In this document: positions 1 through 5,151 of the stretch, one piece after another | Position numbering within the stretch: the stretch's first letter is position 1 | Layout of the letters: each line of letters starts with the position of its first letter | From: JACCXJ01 sp052387115 | Lineage (GTDB): Bacteria > Pseudomonadota > Gammaproteobacteria > JACCXJ01 | Length of the DNA stretch: 5,722 nt | NCBI GenBank assembly: GCA_052387115.1 | Contig: JBQTJM010000326.1 | Coordinates: 1-5,722, forward strand | Direction: 5' to 3' | The notes under the pieces: generated by a model | Databases searched by the model: none | The model's input: the letters and a program-made list of their open reading frames with translations, nothing else | Told to the model about the DNA's origin: nothing | Position numbers and translations under genes: made by a program

Positions 1-1
1 G

Positions 2-859
2 CTGCGCGAGCTCGTCAATGTGCTGTACCGCCGCGTGGACTGGCGTTGGGCGCAGCACGGCGGCACGACGATCAACCACGGCTGGAAGCCCGAAAGCGGA
101 TTCCTGCATTACTGCTGGGACGGCTACAGCGAAGCCATCGTGCTGTACGTGCTTGCGCTGGGCTCGCCGACGCACCCTATCGAGGGTGACTGCTACCAGG
201 CCTGGACCGCAACCTATCAGTGGGAGAATCTGTACGGCTACGATTTCCTGTATTCGGGGCCGCTGTTCGTGCACCAGTTTTCGCACGCATGGATCGATTT
301 TCGCGGCATCCGGGATCGCTTCATGCGCGAGAAGCGCTGCGACTATTTCGAGAACAGCCGGCGCGCGACCGAAGTTCAGCGCGAGTACGCGCGGCGCAAC
401 CCGCACGGGTTCGCCGGTTACGACGAAAACTGCTGGGGCCTGACTGCCTGTGATGGCCCGCGCGATCGGCCGCCGGGGCTGGCCAACGAGCGGCGCCGCT
501 TGTTCGGCTATGCCGCGCGGGGTGTGCCGTACGGGCCCGATGACGGAACCCTCGGCGGATGGGCGGCGCTGGCGTCGCTGCCGTTCGCGCCCGAGATCGC
601 CTTGTGCGCCGCGCGCAACATGCTTCAACGCTATCCCGAGTTGCTGGCCGAACAGCAATACACGAGCAGTTTCAATCCGACCCTCGCCAGCGCCGACCGG
701 GGGGCCTGGGTTTCGGCCGGCCACTTCGGCCTCGACCAGGGCATCGTGGTGATGATGATCGAAAACCATCGCACCCAACTGATCTGGCGGCTGATGCGGG
801 ACTGTCCCTATGTCCGCACCGGTTTGCTGCGCGCTGGATTTCGCGGCGGCTGGCTGTAG
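2..859 (+). CDS. Glycoamylase-like (PF10091/GH144-type) glycoside hydrolase, 5'-partial
   Basis: This is the C-terminal 285 codons of a gene that begins before the window; the frame is open from base 2, so the GTG at 20 is internal. The protein resembles the glycoamylase-like family (PF10091), which includes GH144 endo-beta-1,2-glucanases and also occurs as a domain in cyclic beta-1,2-glucan synthases. Family-typical stretches are YRRVDWRWAQ near the visible start, GYDENCWGLTACDGP (bases 416-460), PDDGTLGGWAALASLPFAPE (about 536-595), and a C-terminal GLDQGIVVMMIENHRT helix followed by an arginine-rich end. Aromatic and acidic residues are abundant, as expected for a sugar-binding (alpha/alpha)6 barrel. 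The ending just after the last helix argues for a stand-alone hydrolase, not a synthase domain. Any signal peptide lies outside the window. The actual substrate (beta-1,2-glucan or another glucan) cannot be read here. The next gene starts 11 nt downstream on the same strand, suggesting co-transcription. Confidence 0.85.
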   Translation: MRELVNVLYRRVDWRWAQHGGTTINHGWKPESGFLHYCWDGYSEAIVLYVLALGSPTHPIEGDCYQAWTATYQWENLYGYDFLYSGPLFVHQFSHAWIDFRGIRDRFMREKRCDYFENSRRATEVQREYARRNPHGFAGYDENCWGLTACDGPRDRPPGLANERRRLFGYAARGVPYGPDDGTLGGWAALASLPFAPEIALCAARNMLQRYPELLAEQQYTSSFNPTLASADRGAWVSAGHFGLDQGIVVMMIENHRTQLIWRLMRDCPYVRTGLLRAGFRGGWL

Positions 860-870
860 CGGTTCCCCTC

Positions 871-2412
871 ATGCACGGGTCACAAACGATGCAGCAGCGC
901 AACGACCCTTACTCGACAGCCCCGCAGGATGCGCACGAGCGCGAGCGGCTGGAAAACGTGCATCCAGCCGGATGGCGCAATCCACAGCCTAGAGACAGAT
1001 ACAGCCTGGTGGTCGTCGGCGCCGGCACGGCGGGATTGGTAGCGGCGCACGCCGCGGCGGCACTGGGCGCGAAGGTCGCGCTGATCGAGCGCGACCTGCT
1101 CGGCGGCGACTGTCTGAATGTTGGCTGCGTGCCGTCGAAAGCGATCATCCGCACGTCGCGTTTGTACGCCGAGATGCGCAACGCCGAGCAGTATGGCGCG
1201 CAAACCCCGGCCGATATCCGCGTCGAGTTTCCCGCAGTGATGCAGCGCATGCGCGGCATTCGCGCCCGCATCAGCCGCGCCGATTCGGTGCGCCGGCTGA
1301 TCGCGGCCGGCGTGGAGGTGTTCTTCGGCCAGCCGTGCTTCACAGGGACCGATGCGCTGACGGTGGATGGCGCGAAACTGCGCTTCAAGAAGGCACTGAT
1401 CGCAACTGGCGCGCGGCCGGACACGCCCTCGATCCCCGGCCTCGTCGAGGCCGGCTATCTGACCAACGAGAACGTCTTCGACCTGACCGAGCTGCCGCGC
1501 CGCCTGTTGGTCATCGGCGGCGGCCCGCTCGGCTGCGAGCTGGCACAGGCGTTCTGCCGTTTCGGAGCACAGACCATCATCGCGCAGGACTGGCCGCTAT
1601 TCCTGCCCAGGGAAGAACGCGACGCCGCGCAGATCCTCTCGGATTCTTTCGCGCGCGATGGCATCGAGGTACGGCTCAACACCAAGGCCGTCAACGTGCG
1701 CGTGGAACACGGGCACAAGCTCGTCGATCTAGTCAGCGACGACTACAAGAGCACGGTAGCGGTCGATGCCATCCTCACCGGCACCGGCCGGGTGCCGAAT
1801 GTCGAAGGTCTGAATCTGGAGGCCGCGGGTGTAGAATACGACAATGCGGTCGGGATCCGGGTCGACGATTTCCTGCGGAGCAGCAATCGGCGCATCTATG
1901 CCGCTGGCGATGCCTGCCTGGAGCACAAGTTCACCCATACCGCCGACGCGTCGGCGCGCATCGTGGTTCAGAACGCGCTGTTCCTCGGTCGCCAGCGACT
2001 GAGTGCACTGACGATTCCCTGGTGCACCTACACCGATCCGGAGATCGCCCATATCGGCCTCTATGTGCGACAGGCGCGCGAGCGGGACATCCCGGTGAAG
2101 ACCTTCACCATCCCGATGCATGACGTGGATCGCGCGATCGCCGACGACGAGCAGGCGGGCTTCGTGAAGATCCACGTCAAGGAGCGGACCGACCGGATTC
2201 TCGGCGCGACGATCGTCGCCCGTCATGCCGGCGAGATGATCAACGAGATCACCCTGGCGATGGTCGCAGGGATCGGTCTGCGCACCCTTGCCCGCGTCAT
2301 CCACGCCTATCCGACCCAGGCCGAAGCGATCAAGAAAGCGGCGGACGCCTACAACCGCACGCGTCTGACGCCGACGATCCAATCGCTGCTGCGGCGCTGG
2401 TTGCAGTGGTGA
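871..2412 (+). CDS. MerA-like FAD-dependent pyridine nucleotide-disulfide oxidoreductase
   Basis: Class-I flavoprotein disulfide oxidoreductase of the mercuric reductase/dihydrolipoamide dehydrogenase group, 513 aa and presumably cytoplasmic. In order: a ~45-residue leader with VHPAGWRNP; the FAD-binding loop GAGTAG (residues 50-55); the redox-active pair Cys81-x4-Cys86 in GGDCLNVGCVPSK; ATGARP; an NAD(P) loop GGGPLG (216-221); the second FAD motif YAAGDA with Asp347; and a dimerisation domain starting near PWCTYTDPEI. The C-terminal catalytic motif reads HAYPTQAE (478-485), so Tyr480 replaces the His used by dihydrolipoamide dehydrogenase, while Glu485 is kept. The C-terminus ends in LLRRWLQW with no cysteine pair, and there is no NmerA domain. 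Both are needed for efficient Hg(II) handling, so true mercuric reductase activity is unlikely; the natural substrate is unknown. ATG 871 was chosen as the longest start clear of the upstream gene. ATG 889 (507 aa) is equally plausible, and neither has a good ribosome binding site. Confidence 0.9.
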   Translation: MHGSQTMQQRNDPYSTAPQDAHERERLENVHPAGWRNPQPRDRYSLVVVGAGTAGLVAAHAAAALGAKVALIERDLLGGDCLNVGCVPSKAIIRTSRLYAEMRNAEQYGAQTPADIRVEFPAVMQRMRGIRARISRADSVRRLIAAGVEVFFGQPCFTGTDALTVDGAKLRFKKALIATGARPDTPSIPGLVEAGYLTNENVFDLTELPRRLLVIGGGPLGCELAQAFCRFGAQTIIAQDWPLFLPREERDAAQILSDSFARDGIEVRLNTKAVNVRVEHGHKLVDLVSDDYKSTVAVDAILTGTGRVPNVEGLNLEAAGVEYDNAVGIRVDDFLRSSNRRIYAAGDACLEHKFTHTADASARIVVQNALFLGRQRLSALTIPWCTYTDPEIAHIGLYVRQARERDIPVKTFTIPMHDVDRAIADDEQAGFVKIHVKERTDRILGATIVARHAGEMINEITLAMVAGIGLRTLARVIHAYPTQAEAIKKAADAYNRTRLTPTIQSLLRRWLQW

Positions 2413-2421
2413 CCACCAACT

Positions 2422-2435
2422 AAGGAGATGAGGAG
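2422..2435 (+). promoter_or_regulatory. Double Shine-Dalgarno tract before gnd
   Basis: AAGGAG (2422-2427) and AGGAG (2431-2435) lie in tandem upstream of ATG 2441. The second is 5 nt from the start codon and fixes the gnd start. Two short ATGs at 2428 and 2436 inside the tract run into stops within a few codons and are probably not used. The region between 2413 and 2440 is too short for a separate promoter, so gnd is probably read through from the flavoprotein gene. Confidence 0.7.
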
Positions 2436-2440
2436 ATGAT

Positions 2441-3346
2441 ATGAAACTCGGCATGATCGGTTTGGGGCGCATGGGCGCCAACATGTCGCAGCGTCTGATG
2501 CGCGGCGGACATCAACTGGCGGGCTACGATCCGAAACCCGAAGCACGCAAGGACCTTGAGGACAAGGGCGCCGAATCCGCGGATTCGCTTGCCACGCTGG
2601 TAGCGAAACTGCCAGCTCCCCGCACGCTATGGCTGATGGTGCCCGCCGGCGAAATCACCGAAGGCACCCTCACGGATCTTCTGCCGCTGCTGGCCGCAGA
2701 CGACACGGTCATCGACGGCGGCAATTCCAATTACAAGGACACACTGCGCCGGGCCGGGACATTCGCCGACAAAAACATCCACTACATCGACTGCGGTACC
2801 AGCGGCGGCGTGTGGGGCCTGGCCGAGGGCTTCAGCATGATGATCGGCGGCGACGAAGCGGCTGTCGAACGGCTGGCGCCGATCTTCGAAACATTGGCGC
2901 CCGCCAAGAACCAAGGCTGGGGCCGCGTCGGCCCCGTGGGCTCCGGCCACTTCACCAAGATGGTCCACAACGGCATCGAATACGGCCTGATGCAGGCCTA
3001 CGCCGAAGGCTTCTCGATCCTGCAACACAAGAGTGAGCTTGGCCTCGACCTGCACCAGATCGCCGAGATCTGGCGCCACGGCAGCGTGGTGCGCTCGTGG
3101 CTGCTGGACATCACGGCGGCGGCGCTGGAGAAGAATCCGGCGATGACCGGGATCGCTCCTTACGTCGACGATTCCGGCGAAGGGCGCTGGAGCGTGGCCG
3201 AGGCGATCGACCTGGATGTGCCCGCGCCGGTCATCACCCTGTCGCTGCTCGAGCGCCTGCGTTCGCGCGACGCGGATTCATACTCCGACAAGTTGCTGGC
3301 GGCCATGCGCAACCAGTTCGGCGGGCACGCGATCAAGAAGGAATGA
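2441..3346 (+). CDS. gnd: 6-phosphogluconate dehydrogenase (decarboxylating), short YqeC/GntZ-type
   Basis: Converts 6-phosphogluconate to ribulose 5-phosphate and CO2 with reduction of NAD(P)+, in the cytoplasmic oxidative pentose phosphate pathway. The protein is 301 aa, the length of the short bacterial subfamily rather than the ~470 aa of E. coli Gnd. Visible motifs are the Rossmann loop GLGRMG (7-12), Asp30 after the second strand (YDPKPEA), GGNSNY (93-98), the substrate-binding SGG (121-123) in DCGTSGGVWGLAEGF, and catalytic Lys173 with His176-Asn177 in FTKMVHNGIEY. The all-helical C-terminal part carries WRHGSVVRSWLL (211-222) and DDSGEGRW (243-250), ending AMRNQFGGHAIKK. An acidic residue at position 30 usually favours NAD+ over NADP+, so NAD+ preference is inferred. 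The start is set by the double Shine-Dalgarno tract. The stop overlaps the pgl start by 4 nt, so the two products of one pathway are probably translationally coupled. Confidence 0.95.
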   Translation: MKLGMIGLGRMGANMSQRLMRGGHQLAGYDPKPEARKDLEDKGAESADSLATLVAKLPAPRTLWLMVPAGEITEGTLTDLLPLLAADDTVIDGGNSNYKDTLRRAGTFADKNIHYIDCGTSGGVWGLAEGFSMMIGGDEAAVERLAPIFETLAPAKNQGWGRVGPVGSGHFTKMVHNGIEYGLMQAYAEGFSILQHKSELGLDLHQIAEIWRHGSVVRSWLLDITAAALEKNPAMTGIAPYVDDSGEGRWSVAEAIDLDVPAPVITLSLLERLRSRDADSYSDKLLAAMRNQFGGHAIKKE

Positions 3347-4074
3347 GCGCTACGGACGCAGAGGACGATGCCGCCCGCCGTGACGTGCGCTGGATCGGCG
3401 TCGCCGACGCCGCGGCGCTGCGGCAGGTCGCGTACCGGCGCATCCTCGACGCCGCCGCGCACGCGATCGAACGGCGCGGCCGGTTCCTGATCGTGCTCGC
3501 CGGCGGTAACACGCCGAGCGGCATCTACCGGATGCTGCGCGCCGCGCACATCGACTGGTCGCGCTGGCAGGTGTACTTCGGCGACGAGCGCTGCCTGCCG
3601 GCGGACTACGCCGAGCGCAACAGCCGGATGGCGGCCGATGCCTGGCTCGATCGCGTGCCGATTCCGCAAGACCAGGTGCACGCGATTCCCGCCGAGCTCG
3701 GCCCGAGTGCAGCGGCGCTCGCCTACGCGGAAACGCTGCGCGGCGTCGGCGATTTCGACCTGGTGCTGCTCGGCCTCGGCGAGGACGGCCACACCGCCAG
3801 CCTGTTTCCCGGCCGCGACTGGGGCGTCAACGCAGATGCCGCGGACGCACTGGCCGTGCTCGATGCGCCCAAGCCGCCGTCGCAGCGCGTGTCACTCAGC
3901 GCGGCGCGCTTGAGCCGCGCGCGTGCGGTGCTGTTCCTGGTCGAAGGCGAAGCCAAGCGCGATGCGGTCGCACGCTGGCGCGCCGGCGCGCCGTTGCCGG
4001 CGGGTGCGATCCAGCCCGCGGGCGGCGTCGATGTTCTGGTTGAGTCTGCGTTACTGGGACGGCGTGCCGTATAG
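3343..4074 (+). CDS. pgl: 6-phosphogluconolactonase (DevB-type)
   Basis: Hydrolyses 6-phospho-D-glucono-1,5-lactone to 6-phosphogluconate, the substrate of the preceding gene. The 243-aa protein belongs to the glucosamine-6-phosphate isomerase/6-phosphogluconolactonase fold (DevB type, about 220-260 aa). Diagnostic segments are LAGGNTPSGIY (GGxTP at 54-58, phosphate binding), YFGDERCLP (DER at 81-83), and GLGEDGHTASLFPG (144-157) with His150 as the likely catalytic residue. The C-terminus is arginine- and alanine-rich and ends normally. ATG 3343 overlaps the gnd stop as ATGA. No independent Shine-Dalgarno is evident beyond AAGAAGGAATG at the end of gnd, which supports coupled translation. This gene is the most GC-rich part of the window (47 of 60 bases in line 3421-3480). 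The gene that normally supplies the lactone, zwf, is not within the window. Confidence 0.94.
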   Translation: MSATDAEDDAARRDVRWIGVADAAALRQVAYRRILDAAAHAIERRGRFLIVLAGGNTPSGIYRMLRAAHIDWSRWQVYFGDERCLPADYAERNSRMAADAWLDRVPIPQDQVHAIPAELGPSAAALAYAETLRGVGDFDLVLLGLGEDGHTASLFPGRDWGVNADAADALAVLDAPKPPSQRVSLSAARLSRARAVLFLVEGEAKRDAVARWRAGAPLPAGAIQPAGGVDVLVESALLGRRAV

Positions 4075-4081
4075 GCGGGCA

Positions 4082-4117
4082 TGCCATGAATGCCGTCTGA
4101 AAATAGCTTTCATGGCA
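4082..4117. repeat. Imperfect inverted repeat directly after pgl
   Basis: TGCCATGAA (4082-4090) and TTCATGGCA (4109-4117) are perfect 9-base inverted arms. Past one T/T mismatch they extend by two more pairs, giving 12-base arms (4082-4093 and 4106-4117) around a 12-nt loop. It starts 8 nt after the pgl stop and could form a transcript-end hairpin, but no T-run follows, so it is not a standard intrinsic terminator. It may instead mark the rearrangement boundary beside the Kup remnant. Confidence 0.6.
4090..4101 (+). other. Exact match to Neisseria 12-mer DNA uptake sequence
   Basis: The 12 bases ATGCCGTCTGAA equal the extended DNA uptake sequence (AT-DUS) that Neisseria type IV pilus machinery recognises through ComP. 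It lies across the left arm and loop of the inverted repeat after pgl, and DUS copies in Neisseria often sit in gene-end inverted repeats. I found no other exact copy in the window, whereas a Neisseria genome has about one per kilobase. A chance match or an imported fragment therefore remains possible. Confidence 0.35.
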
Positions 4118-4422
4118 GTCGCGAAAGATCGCTATCCACCGGGCCGATCGCCAACGAAGCACGGCTCTCCTCGCCCATGGAGGAGCCTGACGTGGCCGCG
4201 CTTCTCCACGAGATCGTCGCCAAGAGTGAGCCACAGCTCCGGCTCGAAGACGTCACCTGTTATCTCGGCCGCTCGACCTTTCTCGCCACGGAGCGCGGGC
4301 GCATGGGCCCGCTTGCCGAGGCGCGGTACGCTTTTCTGGAACGCAACGCCCGCGCCGCAGACCTGTACTTCCGCATCCCTCCCGCGCTCGTCGTGGAGCT
4401 GGGCAACCGCATCGATCTCTGA
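4090..4422 (+). pseudogene. kup: C-terminal remnant of a Kup potassium uptake transporter
   Basis: This open frame of 110 codons matches only the cytoplasmic tail of Kup (KUP/HAK/KT K+ transporter, normally about 620-640 aa with 12 membrane helices). Homology begins at residue 30, Met30-EEPDV, equivalent to the family's GF-MEEPDV. It continues through EDVTCYLGRSTFLAT (Kup: xxxYFLGRETLxxT), ARYAFLERNAR (Kup: FAFLSRNA) and FRIPPALVVELGNRIDL (Kup: IPPNRVVELGxQVEI), ending at the family's natural stop. The first 29 residues do not look like Kup, and no membrane segment exists here or upstream, so the transporter cannot be functional. ATG 4090 has no Shine-Dalgarno; an internal ATG at 4177 coincides with the start of homology. 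In another frame, codons for HG just before 4177 may be decayed family sequence (inference). The breakpoint therefore lies about 4160-4177. The frame may still be translated as a short orphan, but no function is suggested. Confidence 0.75.
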
Positions 4423-4467
4423 CCGTCACAGCGGCCCTGGGACCGACGCCGCTTCACAGATGGTTTC

Positions 4468-4564
4468 GCGTGCACGATGGACGCACGCAACCCCTGCGGG
4501 GTTATCCAATTATGCGGCTCGGCGCATACTTCATCCCTAATTGTATGAGCTTCTCTATAAGCTC
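4468..4564. repeat. Tandem array of four short hairpins between convergent gene remnants
   Basis: Four non-overlapping inverted repeats with perfect 6-base arms follow one another: GCGTGC/GCACGC (4468-4473, 4483-4488); AACCCC/GGGGTT (4489-4494, 4498-4503); TATGCG/CGCATA (4511-4516, 4523-4528); GAGCTT/AAGCTC (4547-4552, 4559-4564). Loops are 9, 3, 6 and 6 nt. CAATTA (4507-4512) also pairs with TAATTG (4538-4543) around the third. The last hairpin overlaps the stop of the truncated ATP-grasp gene. No transposase, integrase or T-run is attached. The array fills much of the 4423-4554 spacer; in bases 4423-4467 I see nothing else. Confidence 0.65.
4489..4503. terminator. Possible weak bidirectional terminator hairpin
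   Basis: AACCCC-tgc-GGGGTT is a compact GC-rich stem with a 3-nt loop located between the + strand Kup remnant (stop 4422) and the - strand ATP-grasp gene (stop 4555). Its position suits a shared terminator for converging transcripts. The + strand continues TTATCCAATT and the - strand TTGCG, so neither side has a real T-tract and termination would be weak at best. Confidence 0.3.
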
Positions 4565-5151
4565 CGGATACGAAATCCCAACATGAACTCTACCCGCTCC
4601 CTCAGTTTCTCGTCGTCGTGTACGATCGAGGCGCTCGAAATGCCAGCCGAGCCTTCCTCAGTGAGCGACTTCACGAACAGCGGAAAGGCGAGAGTCTCAG
4701 GTCGTTTCAATCCGCGACGCTTCGGGAAGACGGCGAATTCCGGTACCTTAATTCCTTGATAGGTAATGATCTTCTTGGTTAGCGCCTTGTCCCGGGCCAG
4801 CGTCAGTCCGCGCGGGTTGCAGCCGGTGTAAGCTTGCTTGCGCAGCTCCAGATAACTGACGACATACTGGTCGAAATGGCCGATGCCACCGAACTCTTCT
4901 ACTAGGTTGAAGGCAATGTGCGGCTTGTGCGCATCGATGGCGCCGCGGATAGTCGATAGGTCGTCGGAAACTCCGATCGCGAACACTTCGTGGCCCAGCT
5001 CCTCGATCGCATCGCGCACATCGAGCTCGGTCTTGCGCAACTCGCGCTGCTTTTCGCTGAAGTCATCGAGGCTGCCTGTTGGTAGCAGCTTTGCATCGGC
5101 CAGCATGATGACGCGCAGCTTCCTAATCGTCTTTGTCTTCTTGTCTGTCAC
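4555..5151 (-). CDS. D-Ala-D-Ala-ligase-like ATP-grasp protein, C-terminally truncated
   Basis: Encodes the first 198 residues of an ATP-grasp carboxylate-amine ligase that normally runs to roughly 330 aa or more. The pre-ATP-grasp domain (about 1-115) includes LRVIMLADA, ELGHEVFAIGVSDD, HIAFNLVEEF and TGCNP (109-113). The ATP-grasp part then begins with ARDKALTKKI (DK at 121-122), Lys161 in FPLFVKS and the glycine-rich loop EEGSAGI (165-171), which contact ATP. Family resemblance stops at ERVEF (185-189); the last residues, MLGFRIRSL, look foreign. The adenine-contacting strand, the catalytic arginine and the Mg2+-binding Asp/Glu/Asn segment are all missing, so ligase activity is not expected and the gene is probably a pseudogene although its frame is open. 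Translation starts at GTG 5151, overlapping the upstream peptidase stop as GTGA, with AAGG 8 nt before it. The lost half, possibly with further downstream genes, was removed near base 4585. Confidence 0.82.
   Translation of the reverse strand: MTDKKTKTIRKLRVIMLADAKLLPTGSLDDFSEKQRELRKTELDVRDAIEELGHEVFAIGVSDDLSTIRGAIDAHKPHIAFNLVEEFGGIGHFDQYVVSYLELRKQAYTGCNPRGLTLARDKALTKKIITYQGIKVPEFAVFPKRRGLKRPETLAFPLFVKSLTEEGSAGISSASIVHDDEKLRERVEFMLGFRIRSL

Noticed and set aside
559..870. Upstream extension of the flavoprotein frame from 559
   Set aside because: It would overlap the conserved C-terminal part of the glycoamylase-like gene. The extra residues are not family-like, and related flavoproteins start roughly 40-50 residues before the FAD loop.
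1335..2123. 262-codon + strand frame inside the flavoprotein gene
   Set aside because: It is the +1 shadow of clear FAD/NAD-binding coding sequence and is rich in Arg, Gly and His, as expected for out-of-frame GC-rich DNA.
1729..2484. 251-codon open frame on the - strand
   Set aside because: It lies wholly antisense to the flavoprotein gene and the start of gnd, has low-complexity Arg/Ala/Asp-rich composition and matches no family; a high-GC shadow.
3160..3792. 210-codon open frame antisense to gnd and pgl
   Set aside because: Both underlying genes have diagnostic motifs in the other frame, and the antisense product has no recognisable domain.
4501..4507. Integron attC-type core site GTTATCC
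   Set aside because: It departs from the GTTRRRY consensus at the fifth base, and no properly spaced RYYYAAC partner or integrase is present.
4489..4528. Possible tRNA or tRNA fragment suggested by adjacent stems
   Set aside because: No T-loop consensus GGTTCGAATCC, no acceptor stem pairing at the right distance and no anticodon arm could be assembled.
4498..4585. End of a Tn3-like transposon beginning GGGGTTAT
   Set aside because: The GGGG start is suggestive, but I could not find the rest of a 38-bp inverted repeat, a partner end, a target duplication or any transposase in the window.
4541..4759. 72-codon + strand frame over the 3' end of the ATP-grasp gene
   Set aside because: It is antisense to well-conserved ATP-grasp coding sequence, with Ser/Arg-rich low-information content and no ribosome binding site.
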